Shown: positions 24,166 through 36,945 of the stretch, in pieces
How the letters are laid out: every line of letters begins with the position of its first letter
Numbering within the stretch: position 1 is the stretch's first letter
Assembly (NCBI GenBank): GCA_036345935.2
Contig: JADWOT020000666.1
Location: 62,001 to 126,000 of the forward strand
Source of the DNA: Taenia hydatigena
Lineage: Eukaryota > Platyhelminthes > Cestoda > Cyclophyllidea > Taeniidae
Reading direction: 5' to 3'
DNA length: 64,000 nucleotides
Program-made: the position numbers and the translations under genes
The notes under the pieces: generated by a model
What the model was told of the DNA's origin: nothing
The model's input: the letters and a program-made list of their open reading frames with translations, nothing else
Databases searched by the model: none

Positions 24166-27100
24166 GTCCATTTAACTTAGTTCATAACTACTGTTAACAA
24201 CAATGCTTTGATTTCCTCTGCCAATTACTTGAGTAAAATGCGACTGCATGCTATTTCTTTGGTAAAGTGTGCAAGTCTCTAGCAGGTTGTATGCTAACTC
24301 TATGCCTCCTCAGAGCACTCGATAATATAGTACGAAAAGAGTGTTGATGCACATTGCTCGATATTTTACTGCGTAAAGAAGTCTCATCGGCGATGAAAAG
24401 AGGTGTATCTTACTTTTCAAATCTAATCAAGCTTTGCTGATTTGATGTTGCCATCACTTTAGATGCTGGAACATATGCGTTTAATGCCGCGGCAAAGACG
24501 TATGACCAATAGTCTAGCGTAGCTTTACAGACCACTGACTTTAATGAGCTGTACATACAAATGCAAAAATGCTTAATATGTTTTCATTTGTCCGCGTTTT
24601 ATCAAGCTTAAAACAAGCTGTCTCAACATTCCTTTCACGAATATTTAATCACCTCTAAGCTATTTGAGCAGAATTACACGTATAACAGAACATTTTGTGG
24701 ATCTATTGTTAATTCTTATCCTGATCATGGTTGCTTGTGTAGGTGGATTTCTATATGATTCGAGAAGTTTGGGGGCTTTCGTAAAAGATTGCATCTTACC
24801 GGAAAAAAAGTGGTTTGCAGACTAGAAATCGCTACGATAAGTTGGTCAAAGAAGGCATGCTGAAAGGAGTTGCGATTGTTCATAGGCGGCGCTGAGAAGA
24901 AAAGTGAAACTAACTGTACGCCTGTGTGAAATTGGACCATGGTCCGGTTCTTATAAGCCAAAATCCTTCATTAGCCCAAAAAGACAACTTTGTGTGTTTA
25001 CCAATTTGCAATACACTGAGCCATTGCTATCTACGCTTCTAAGCTTTGGTTCGCAAAGGTGAAGTGAATACTGCATCGCATAATTGACCGATAAGCCTAC
25101 CTGTTGTCCGAAAATCAAAATGATGCTATACCTTGCACCGAATGCTTCAGCACCTAGTAAAACTCAACTACAAATTTCGAGATACGTCACTGAGTACGGA
25201 AGTGGTTCATCATTCCTAACGCTTGCATCGCAGTAAGGAATGAGCAGTGGATGATGGGCATGATATCTGGCCCCACTCAGGTTGTTGACCTATTTTCCTG
25301 GTGGCAGCGATAGGCACCTTTCCCCTTCTGGGCATCGGTACCGTCAATAAGTGGTGAGAAGAGCCAGCACAGTTTCCACCAAGATCACTGACTTCACTCT
25401 CATAGGCCTGCTCCAAATTTGGCAATGCGTTATTGATACTGAGTCGATTATGCGCTTCTTTACTTGGTCTTTTTAATTAATTTGTTTTTAGGCGCTACAA
25501 TAAGCTGTCGATTCGCCGTAGTTAGTGTTGTTTTGTCAGCAAATATTTGTGCTTTGTTTGATGATACCTGCTTAGGCTTCCTTGGAGCAAAACAATAAAC
25601 TTCCAAGTGAATAGCGCATGGTGTGGTAATGATAATTAAGTCTAGAGTATGGCTAGGCTTTACTTTTAATATCATTAATATTTTCTTAAAATATCTTCTA
25701 GAACATGCTGTAACAAATCACAATCATTACAGTTATTCAAACATGTATTAACTCTGCATCTCTGTCTATCACTTAAAGTATTATCAAATCCATTTTTCTA
25801 TTTTTGCTCAATTCCTAAGAGGTGGATGTAATTTGCTTCACCGCGGTAGCGGCAAGGAAGAAGGGAATGTGGGGAAGAAGGGGACGGTTGTGTTTAGGCG
25901 CCAGCATTGAGGAGAGAAGAAACCAAATCCAAAATGGCTGTCGTCACTGCCATCACATCCTTAGATTTCCCTTTCGTGAACGGCGTGGAACCGCAGAGAA
26001 AACCGTAAATGCAGCTGAACAGCGCTTCTGTTGAGTGGGTTATTCTGGGGTTTCCGTTTTGCATTTTGTAGCATTTATGACTATCTGACTACCTTTTTCA
26101 TTCATTGCTTTTCATGCTTATCAGTCATTAATCCTCGGTTAATCCAAAACTTAATTTCCTTACAAAAGTAGGGTGTGATACGGTCAAGACAGTGGTCGAA
26201 TTCCTGTAAGTGGATTAATACGGCAATTTTGTCTTTAAACTCTTGCTGCAGTATCGTCGCGAAATCGTTAAAACTGAGATCATCTACAACTTTGCCTTTT
26301 TTCACCATAACATTACGCTCAGTGCACACATAGGCAACGACTTCTGCATAGAAGTGCAAGACCGGTGCGCCTATCATAGCGTCATTTACTATGGGTCCAC
26401 GTTGCCAAACTTTCTAGCCTACTTCTGTCTGCCACCTGCTAAATAGCCGTCTCTGTGTTCTAACACTGTTTTAGGTGGTTTGGATATAATTCACTGATAT
26501 TAAGTGGTCATTCAAGCTTGTTGCTTAAGCATTAATAGCTTGTACTGCGAACGAAAATAGCAACACTACTGCTGGTGCGTCTGCTGCCAATGCTGCCTCT
26601 TTGTTGATATCAATCGTCTCTGTGAAGGAAAGGATTAGTAAAGTTTAAGTTTACAAAATTTTCTCCATTTTGTCACGAGTCAGCTCGACTTCTGCTGATT
26701 TATTAAACTCTGGTGGCACTGTCATCACCTGACGAACACCGACTTCAGCCTTAAGCACGCTAGTAAGAACTCGGATTGGCCTGAGTTGACTAATTTTAGT
26801 CCCAGTGCTTGTTATTGACGTCAAGGCATTGGCTCGGTCTCTTGTTAATAAGTTGGTGCAAAATCTATATGCATAAACAATAAAATAGGAGGTGCTTGGG
26901 CGTCAATTCATTCGAGGAATGCGCTTAAGACTTATGCGTTTTACACGCCACTTAAGATTAAAGAGCTTTAAAAAAGGTGTCTAAAAAAAACGGTAGCGCA
27001 TATTTTAGCTGAGGGTTGCTCATTCTTACATAGAGTCGCCTCAACCTGGAAGTGGACAGCACGGCATAGCGAATTTGTGAGGTGTGCAGTGGTGGCAAAT

Positions 27101-27680
27101 CAAGGCGGTGATAGTGAGTGACAGCCTCAGTTTGGGTACGGTCGTAGCAGCGCTTCAGGACCGGTAGTGATTAGCAAGAATCTGACCCCAGGTGGAGGCC
27201 CAACATGTCATTCTGCTGTGTTGAAGCCTGCTACGGACTCTAATCGGGTTCGCCCGGGTGCATAGTTTTTGCCAATGGGGAACCTTCGAACATCTCCTTG
27301 CTTCTCAACTTCTTTCAATCCATCCTTCACTCACCACATTCTCTGCCTCTTTTCCCAACAATTCAATTCTTTGCTTTTTAATATGAAGCTTTCCTGGCTT
27401 TTTGCGCTTCAAAGATGCGCCTAGTGGCAATTACAGTGGTTAGGCCTTTTCAAACGGCATGAGTGTTCGCAGCACCCTGTCACAATTTTCGATAGTGTTA
27501 AGGAAGCTTTTGGTCACTCACAACCGATTACCAGATAACCTACAGAGTGATTCCGTATTGCTGTAACAGCTTTCTTGCGCAATTCATATTGAAGGACTGA
27601 CTGCGTGTCTGGTGGTTATAGTCGGGGTTCTATTTGAATGCACACAGACATGTAAGATTGCTTTTTGTGAATGGAAATCC

Positions 27681-27703
27681 AATTAATTAATTAATTAATT
27701 AAT
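27681..27703. repeat. AATT microsatellite
   Basis: Nearly six uninterrupted AATT units, followed at once by a few ATT units. This is a simple sequence repeat with no evident function. Confidence 0.95.
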
Positions 27704-30700
27704 ATTATTATTCTTAAATCGCTTTGTTTCGTAGGAACTTATTAATCCGTCGTCTTCAATTTGTTTTCATTTGCAAATTTTACCAACTCTTTTCCACTGC
27801 GCCTATGCATATAGTTTCAAAATCATGCGCAAACAAAAAGGGTCTACTTTTTAGGATTGGTTCCTTTTATTCACGATTCTTCCTACTTTCTTTCTGGAAT
27901 GCATAATAATGCTTCAAACACTTAAGTTGGCTTACCAGTGGTAAACGTTGGAGAGTTATCATTCGCTGATAGATTGTGAGGGCAGCACTACCACATCTTT
28001 CGACGGAGTAGAAACATCAAAACAGGTCAAGCTACGTATGTGAAAGTTTCTTTAGAGCTAATTTTACAAGCCCTTGCCATGTGAGGCTTCATATTTAGCA
28101 AGCGCTGCTCATTCATTGGCAATTGATCCTACATTTCTGACTTAAAAAAAAGAACTGTTCACTGCCTTCTTTCTTCTTCATGCCTAGGCACAGGAATGGA
28201 TGATAGTGTGCTTTCTATGTCACAAAATCTCTTGGCGATAGCACGCCAATCATCAGTCTGCTAAACAGTGAACGCTGCCCCATCGCGGATAAAGTTGTTT
28301 GACTAGCAGGCAGCACAATTTGCAGTTGTGCGAATGGAAATCGAGTCAGTAGGATGGGCGAGGGAATCGTCAGGTGCACACAATGCATTCCTCTCCAAAA
28401 ATTAGTCAAAACATGGGGTAGGCAGAGTGGTTGATTTCTCTGCAGCTGAATAGTCCTACAATCATTCAGCTCGCACTCCTAGGCGATCCCTTGATTACAC
28501 TTATAAGAAGGCTTACAAGGCCCGTCCTATCACCCACAACTGTGTTCATCTATTTATGCTTATAAATTACTACAGTTTTACGGTACCGATTGCCTTTGAG
28601 GTTTCTCTGGAAGCCAAACTATTCTGTAAGTAAAAAAGTCTTAATAACAAAGGCGGATGGACGGGCTACATTACCATTGCATTCAACTTCCGACAGAGGC
28701 GAACAAATTCAAGCGCTATCAAATCTCTGCCACGGATAATTCTCAGTTATCAATCATTTCATCACAGATAAATCAATCAGGTGCAATATGCAGATTTCGA
28801 ATCTCGGACGATTGGCGATTCTTATATGCAAACTCTCCAGATAACATGAAGACTGGGAACTACAGCACCGCTTCTTCCTAATCGCTTGCCAAAGTTGACG
28901 CTGGGATCGCATTTCCTCAAGGGTAGGTGATTCAAGATTTATGATAAATTCATGCATTATGCACTTTATGGACAGAAGTGGGTATTGGGGTCTGTGCAGA
29001 AGCCGCAATTTTAATCTACGTGTGCGCAGCCGTGGAGATGGTCGCAGCAATGGTGGTATGCAGCAAACACGACCGAGGTTGCGCTTACACCGATGCTTGT
29101 GAAGAAGCCTCTATGTGCCACGGAGGTGAAGGAGCTAGTCATAGGTGTACAAGCCTTCCTCTACTCCTCTCTTGTTTCGAAGGCGAAACGAATGTTGTTA
29201 TTTCTGATTAACACTTGCAAATGCTTAATAAATGACCAGATAGCTGTGCTTCAACCTGCACCAATCTTCCCTTTGGGGCTTTCTTTTTGGGTATATAGGA
29301 TGCATTAGCGAATTAAAAATGCAGCAAGGCTTTCATGTTTGCGTATTAATCGTCCATCTTTATAAGTACGTTCGGCGCTAAGGTAAAAAACGTTTCTGCA
29401 TTAAGCTTACTCGTGCGTTTGGAATGCATTGATTCCCGCGAAATGAAAAGGGCTTTCCTCTTTATGCTTACTTGTGCATAAATAGCTGCCAAAACCCTCG
29501 TAACAAATTATCACTTTGAATTTCTGAAACAAAAATTAATTTAGTCGAATTGGAGTCAAACTCCTTAATGCAGCTTACATTGCCACGAATCTAAAATGAC
29601 TTCAGTTGTGTAAACATGTGGCCTGTAATACCCTGACCAGACCTTTACCTTGAGTTACCATCGTGCTCCACGCCATTCCAAAAACTGTGATCGTGCCTAA
29701 CAATGACTACTAAGCATTAAATGTTCACTGGCAGCACTTAGCGTTGGATACACAGAGACAACACACATTAAGGTAAAGCATGGGGCCAGACGGAAAAGCA
29801 TTAACTTTACAAATAATTGCAACAATTTTGCCGATACAATACTTCAGCCTTCTTCGCTCTATTGTGCCACGCTGTAGCCGTTTAATATGTCCGTCTACTG
29901 ATGTCGACGAACAGTGAGCCGTCTTTCTTTGCCGTTCTGGGGCACCTACAGGCGCCTGACTGCTCAATGCAGGATGCCTCGAGAGCAAGCGCGCTATATG
30001 GAAGTTTGCTTAATTTACAGGTTCGTCGCGGCAAACTTTGACGCTATCCTGCATGCTGTTGATATCTACATTGAGGTAACCCTGTATGGATGCGTGTCGC
30101 ACAAACGTGTCTCATCCAAAGGCAAAGCTATGTCGACTGACCACCATCACACTTAATTGAGATGTGGCAGAATGACAACCACGTTGCAGGATAGTTAGGC
30201 TACCTCAGCCCCCAAAAGCGACTTGCCTATTGAAACATGGTACATAGTTTTACTTATCTCCTCCGCATCCTAATGCCTTCCCGCAAAATTATCAAGTGCT
30301 GTATTTAACCCATATCTGCTATCCAGCCAACCATCCATGAAATGGGAAAGTAATCGGCGTTAGAACCAAGTGTTAACATCCATCAATAAATCTACCGCTG
30401 CAATGTCGAAATAGTTGCAGATTCTTGGCAACTGCCTTTACATTGAAACGTGACACTGATACATTTTTCGCCTACTATTCATCACTTCGCTCCACCCAGG
30501 ATTGCTGAGATTATTCCTCGCAAATCCCTCTGCTCCCGTTTTTTAGACTTAATAAATTGTCACACACAGCACTGCAAGTAGCGGTGGAGGGATTAAAAAG
30601 GTGTTGCTTTACATTTACTCGCAACCAAAGTATGTTTTGCAATTTTCGCTACAAATTCCTGAATCCGGTCCTATCTCTGCTCACCACCGTGCGCATTTTT

Positions 30701-33528
30701 CCTCGTCAGCTTTTAAATTCATTACTTTGAAGCAATGCTTGGAAGAGTTTGGACCCTGGCCAATTATTGTAAAGTGCCGCTTCTCCAGTTGCCTGTTGTC
30801 CCGGATCGATTGTTACATTCCGAAAATTTTGCTATGTCGCACGCCCTACTATTGCTTGGATGACATGTGTTTGGTTCCATACTTTCCATCTGTTACGCGT
30901 AAAAAACCATTGTGGTATCCACACAGTGCTAACATTTGCATTTTTACAGAAAATGCAAGGGAAAAGGAACATAAATGCAAGCAAGGGTGTACAAAACGAT
31001 TTGAAGGAGGAGTTGCTGTCAGCTTTGTAGTACTTTAAGTACGGTCGGAGAGGTGGTCATTGAACTAATAATTAGGAAGAATATAGACTTACACTGTATT
31101 GCAAGAGTTGTGATTCAGCACGCCTTCCTCGACAGTTTCTACTCAAAAGCTATGCCCGCGTGCAATTTGCACTTGCTCTTAAATGACAGCAAAATTTCTA
31201 CAGGTAATGTTGTACTGAGGAAAAAAAACAATTCACTTGAGCGCAATTTGGAAACTTATGAGAAGGTAATAATTCTGCTAATGTCCTTTTTACTGTATTG
31301 CATGATGTGGTAGCTAATAGCTGATGAAGACGACGCATTGTTGGGATGGCGCGAAATAATGGGACTAAATTTGTTAAAGTTAACCAATAAACTTGAGAAT
31401 TCATTATTTCGCAAGCATCTATAGTTTGAATAATGTCAACCAATTCGCTGAATTATAAGTATTGGAGTTTGGGAGGTCTACAATGTTTTACAAAGTAATG
31501 GAATTAAAATAGATTCCAACTTGCAAAAACACTTTTTGGGGGTTAAAATAGAAGAGTCAGTGCTGCTAGTTTGTGAATAAAACTTAGCTGACGGTGCTTT
31601 TGAACTTTTTTAGTCTTGTTTAGCTTTCCTAGTTAATGGAAAGCAAGCTGGTCCTAATGAATTATGACAACTCGCTACGTGCTACTGGTGAGTTTCGAGG
31701 CACGACATTGGTGTCGTTAAAAGGCACTGAGGTACTCCTTTCGACTTGTAGATCGCAGGGAAATAAATGGATCAGCCAACCAGATAAGTCGTGTTTTTGT
31801 GGGTTTAGGTGGAGTATCCTCTCCTCGCGACTAGAAAGTACGGCTGTGTGCGCTGTGCCGTCTCAAAATATTATACAAAATTTTAGATGTATTCAATGAA
31901 TTGGAGGCTTGCAGTAAATAGTGACCAGCAAACTAACGTAATGGTTGAATTAAGTGAAAGGTTAGATAAAGTTTGGTTGCCAATGTACTCAACAGTTATC
32001 AGTAACAAGGCTTGTCGCCTTATCCCAATGTTTGGCAGTCTTGTGTGCACTGTTTTTCCTCGGTCATGTTGATCCCATCAACATCCATCATATCGTCTGC
32101 ATAAATGAATACAGTCACTCACGACCGAGTCAACGTGGTTGGGCATTATTTCGGGCTAGGTAATTCGTCTTTCTAGCAGGAAATACTCACGGCGTGCGAT
32201 TTACAACCGAAACAATTTAAGAATAGTAAAAATAAACTGCACGGCCACTTCTTCTGCGTAGCCATTGAATGAGACACAACTTACAGATTTCGTACACTCT
32301 GAGGAGAGATCTCACTGACCCTTAGCCAGCAACCACCCAACTGCCTGTAATCCGCGTTTGCCTCATCCAGCATCGTCTTCAAAGTTGGCTGCGAACTGGG
32401 AAGCAGCATCACTTCTCTACTTACGGGCCATCTCGAATTAGTACGGTCCTGCTCTCTGCTTCACTGCACTTTCCATTCCCCTTATGCCACATTTTTTCTC
32501 ACATCTGTTCAAAATAGACCCACTTTAATTAGTCTGGAAGCTCAGCTCATACTCCAGTCGTAGCGTTCCGAGGGACCGCTGAGCGGTAGGCAATCATTCT
32601 GTCGATTCTTACTTGGCAATAAGCTAAGAGAAGAAAATCTGACAAGTGCGAACGACAGCAACAGGCAACGTCGTCACCTGTAAGGCGCATTTTATGCACA
32701 AGTTAAATCTAAATTTTGTGTCACATGTGCCTCTTCGTCTCACACGCGCTTTGGAGTTAAGGGTTTAGAAAAAATTTGTTCATATTTCTAAGTTCCTTCT
32801 CTAGGATTTAACTCTATCTTCTAGCAAGTGGATCACTTTACAAAGATAAAAATCATTAATTTTAATTGTGCACAGCCACCTTCTTGAAATACGTGAGGTG
32901 GAACAATTGCTAAGGACCACCAAATGAATGATAAAATGCGCATGGTGTAAGATCCAAACCGTTATGCAATGTGTAACATTGCGAAAAGTTGGTGATCAGG
33001 TCTATCCTGAGACAATGTATTGGTAGAGGGTGCAAGGAATTGGTATGGTAGAGATTGACGTGTAGGCATGAAGAGCAGCAGCTGGGCATATGAAAATGGC
33101 AAATTACACACGGCGTCGGATAATCTTGAATTATCGATGCTTTACTGTGAATTTTAAACTCTTAGCATGCTTGATGACATGAAAACTTCTGCAATGCCTG
33201 CATCATAAAAACGCCATACTTTATTTTATTTTCAAGACGTTGCCGTAATCGTGGCAACATTCTAGAAAATTCTAGGTCTCAACACCTTTGCACAATCCCT
33301 TAGAATCGGCAAGTATTACATAGAGAAGGTACCCAATGTCACTTCAGTTTACCTACTTTATTCAGTCGTAGCTCTGTAGATCCGCTACATCACTCACCAT
33401 ATTTGAAGTCCCCTTCATTTAATATTTCGTCTTAGAAGGCGTGGTTATTCGAAATAAATCCTTCCTAAATGCAGCTATAATAAGACGCGAAGTTTCTCAA
33501 AGCCCAACATTTATGCTCCATTTTGATG

Positions 33529-33539
33529 TTTTTTTTTTT
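33529..33539. repeat. T homopolymer (11)
   Basis: Run of eleven T. It is not followed by a recognisable retroelement or gene border. Confidence 0.9.
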
Positions 33540-36223
33540 CTGCATTTAGTGCATTGAACTTTCTTGCATGCAAATATGGACTAGCTAGCCTACAGAAATC
33601 GTTGCCTATTAAAAATAGTACAGTCAATCGTATCAGCAGAAATCAAAAAGAGGCGCAAAGGCAAGTCGATGGATGATGCCATTATCATTTCGACTGCTAG
33701 GCGAGTCTTAATTGCTCCCAAAGCAGAGCATTTTATGATATATATCCAAGTTTTTGACTAAACAGATCTCAGATCATTTCAAGCGGATCTGCAATCCATT
33801 CCGCACTAGCCACAGGAGTTTAGCTTTTTAACGATGACTTGCCAATGAGGGAAGGTCTGTTGCTTTCGGCAACACAACCATTCATTTTATTTCTCTCCAA
33901 CAGCCTTAAGTGATAGCTATTCCTGTCATTGCTTGCCGACTATTATGCAAAACTCTTGCGCAAAATCGAAGTATTTTGCTTACATTAATAATTTAATTTA
34001 AGCAGGTGTTCAAAGTGTGGATGCATTTCACGTACCTCTGCCCAGTGACCAACTACAATTTAAGGGGCCGCAAACATTGCTCACATGCAAGGACGTACAC
34101 TCCTCTTCTCATATATTCTTGTGCCTAGCTAATTTGGTCGAAGAACAGAATTTTACTCCATTTCACTGACACCGAGGGTTTGCTTAGGACTTGTTGGACA
34201 GCATCAGAAAGAAGTGGAGTAGAAGAAAGCATTAATCCACCAAGCGTCAATATGCAAACACAATAATAATTCACTCGACCATAAGTGCGTCGCAAGTAAA
34301 AGGCTTACACACCTACTTTTGTGATGGAAGCCTTATGACGTCCTGTTACCAACAAGTTCCCCGAATAATACGGTGTCATGACAAACCTTAGACATGTCCA
34401 ATCTGATTGGTGAAATACACTTGCGTAAGCGCACGTCAACTGGGTCATGTCAAGAGATGACATTAGGCTTCAAGAACTGCTGCGTCTCCTTGCGTTTCAC
34501 TTCTTGCACCTGAGGCGTAAAACTTTCCGCACATTTCCTACCATTTGATTAGCAGTTACAGTAGGAAACCACAATCATATTAGAATTCGTTTTGCCACAT
34601 CGCATCAACCTATTTTTAAGTGCCAATAAAATTTAAAACCGAAGACTGCGACTAAGACTCACCGTCCACGTAGCGAATCTCACCCATGTCCCACCCCACG
34701 CTGAATACTAGGCAATTCTTTGTAAAATTAGCTTTATGGAGGAACGGAGGACTAAAAGCCAAACTAAACGGAAGTGGAATTAGATGGTGCAAAGTTATCA
34801 GAAGTAAAGCCATCCTTAAAACTTATTGAGTAGGCGAAATATTAGAAATCTGAGTAGATTTTGGTTGTAAAGCTCATTTAATGCGCGGTCAACAGGTAAT
34901 TTTGTGCACAAGCCATTTTTGGTGATGCGCACGTCCCCTAGAAAAGTACCTTTTACAGGTGATCAAGCATGCCCACAAGTGGGATTGCAACGTGGTGAGC
35001 ACACAGATCACACGGTCAATATGCACGCCCCTACGTGTTAGTCGCTAGGGGCATGAGTGCGCTTTGGCCTACGTACAGATTCAACCAACGGTATCCATCT
35101 TTTCACAATAAATCTCCCTACAATTCTTAATCATTCAACGTCTTAGTGTCCCTTTTAATGTGGCTAAAATGCAGAATTACTTGCTAACTTGAGCTTCAAA
35201 TTCATCACTAATTAACAAGGGCCATGCGATTAGTTTGGCCTTAACGATAAACGCTATTGATTATCATATCATCAGGACCTGAGATATGCCATTCTAAAGG
35301 CATCATATTTATAAAAAATTTAAAACAGGAAATGAATGCTTATCAATTCTCTGGCTTACGGAGATGCAGACGTTCTAGTCTCAGTTTAAATGGGAGAGAG
35401 TGGCTTTAGATGCATCAGCCTTGCAGCCAAATAACCAATAATCAATAGGCCTAAAATGACAGCTATTACCATTCCTAGAAATTTGTTATAAATGGTGCAA
35501 GGCGATTTTGGTAGGTCCTCAAAGGCAACCAGGAATAATAAACATTTTTGATACTTTTGGAGGAAGATTCTAGGATTGACGGCAACGCATTTATTATAAT
35601 GTAGCCTTGAATCACTACATATCCATTATCAGTACACGACCCAATTGATTTATTTGTGATCTAAAGTTGCACTATAAATATTCCCAGGATTAGACCCCTT
35701 TTGATACTGGCTCAGTGAGAATGGAGCGGAATGTCGGGCTTTGTATTAGTCGTTGGAGAGTTTTTTGGTACCATGGTCTCGTAATTGCAAAGTAAAGACA
35801 GAAGATTTATAGGAATTGAGTGCTTTAAATAGCACATCCGATAAAAAGAACTCTTGAGCTTTAATGTTCAAAGCGGGTTAAATAGTTGATAGTTTGCGCA
35901 GAATGGGGACATGGAAACAAATATGGGTACAGTGTCCAAAGACATGGGAGCAGGTTTGCTAGTCATGATAACTGGGTGCGCTGTGAAACGGGTCTTTTTG
36001 TCCTGGCGGATGTCAAGGCCCGTTAGACCTGTCTTTTATTTGTGCCGAAGGCTGGATGAAGGAATTATTGCGGACCCTCCTGCAGCGACTGGCCTCCTTT
36101 TCTTTTCCACTGTGGTCGTTGCAGGATTAGATACGGATCCTCTTCCCTTGGGTAATGCTGGTACTCTTTCCCTTCTTTTCGAAGTGGTGGATTTCTTCCA
36201 TTACGTCCGTTAACACCTTCAAG

Positions 36224-36330
36224 TCAATTTAACGTTAAGTGTGCTCGAATAGGTAATTTGGACAGTCTCATAAGTTGCACTTGTCTTGTGGTCTGTTGTA
36301 GATACTGTGAGAGGTGGAGTCGGGTTGAAC
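36224..36330 (-). CDS. Candidate terminal exon after the fibronectin III exon
   Basis: On the minus strand the fibronectin exon ends in phase 1 at a strong donor. About 99 bp on, an acceptor (AATAATTCGTAG) opens an exon which, read in the matching phase, stays open for 34 codons and then meets TGA (36226-36224). Joined, it would add a short polar tail with no membrane anchor, implying a secreted protein. The support is only phase, intron length and acceptor. A different frame over the same bases also reads plausibly (NPTPPLTVSTTDHKTSATYE), so the model is tentative. Confidence 0.3.
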
Positions 36331-36429
36331 CTACGAATTATTTTTGCAGCATTAAGAGGCCCTATATACAAAGTCTTGTCAATTGCAAACGACTGTGCAG
36401 TATTCGATAAAATGGGGAGAAATACTCAC

Positions 36430-36738
36430 CTCTTCCCCTATATGGTGTGGTTACGTTTACGATCCTACTGACATCACTAGCGTATCTGTGCTTCCACAAC
36501 AGTCCCTTTTGCGTGAGTGCTCTAACATAGACAGAAATGGTTTGTCTCGGCATCAAATCTGTGAAGACGTAAGTTAGAACTGGAGGGAGATAAATCTCGT
36601 CCTGCCGCCCATTGTCGAGATTTCGGTTGATAATATAGCCAATAATATGGCCGTAGGGTTCAGGAGGTGGAGCCCACCTCAGCCGCACCGAGGTAGAGTA
36701 GATTGCTCTTAGCTTTACCTTCCGCGGAATGCTGGGAT
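36430..36738 (-). CDS. Fibronectin type III domain exon
   Basis: This is a complete FN3 module in one 309-bp exon with phase-1 borders on both sides, the usual arrangement for shuffled extracellular modules. The acceptor is ..TTTCCTCTGCATAG and the donor GTGAGT. In order it shows the A strand (PRKVKL), the B-strand Trp (SVRLRW), the PPPEPYG turn, the C strand GYIINRN, the L-x-P-x-x-T turn with the F strand (LMPRQTISVYVRA) and a C-terminal strand ending SRIVNVTTP. The tyrosine-corner position carries Ile. FN3 modules occur in adhesion receptors, receptor phosphatases and secreted matrix proteins. One module is not enough to name the gene; a cell-surface or secreted protein is the likely product. 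Introns on both sides appear short (about 77 and 99 bp). Confidence 0.85.
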
Positions 36739-36815
36739 CTATGCAGAGGAAAAAGTTGGTTTGTCGTTATTGTTAGGAAGTCGATGAAATTTTATTTGTC
36801 TCAGTATGCTCTTAC

Positions 36816-36945
36816 CTGTCTGTAAATAACTGCTGGTGAATGTCAAGAAGTCAGGCGCCAAGTTGAGGAGCAAATAACTGGGGCTACTGCTAAAAGAACA
36901 GGCCCGAACGTTTTGTTTTAAGTGCTGATGAGGCAGACAGCATGC
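36816..36945 (-). CDS. Candidate preceding exon, end of a second FN3 module
   Basis: Just upstream of the FN3 exon on the minus strand, an open frame ends in phase 1 at a good donor (ACAG then GTAAGA), leaving a 77-bp intron. Its peptide contains NVRACSFSSSPSYLL, which resembles the V-x-A..S-P-S end of an FN3 domain, and the joined reading (SSYLQT-D-PSIPRKV) is a natural linker into the next module. An in-frame TAA at 36948-36946 limits the exon upstream, and the acceptor is not certain; a TTCTTTTAG lies at 36898-36890. Support is moderate to weak. Confidence 0.35.

Larger units (their letters stand above)
24166..36223. other. No recognisable gene
   Basis: Long stretch without an identifiable gene. 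Coding-like but unsupported minus-strand frames lie at 26102-26410 (about 103 codons) and at 25216-25675, where two overlapping frames would need a frameshift to join. On + there is a Cys-rich 145-codon frame at 30601-31038. A GC-richer block lies at about 27040-27260. Between 35900 and 36213 the minus strand reads as basic, Pro- and Ser-rich peptide in more than one frame just downstream of the fibronectin exon, but no frame is clearly preferred. Confidence 0.5.

Noticed and set aside
26102..26410. Minus-strand 103-codon frame with protein-like composition, considered as a transposase or light-chain fragment
   Set aside because: No diagnostic motif of either family is present, and no inverted repeats or splice sites flank it.
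28978..29211. Cys-rich frame resembling an EGF-like repeat
   Set aside because: The Cys spacing does not fit EGF (no C-x-C pair followed by the Gly turn), and the frame has no exon borders.
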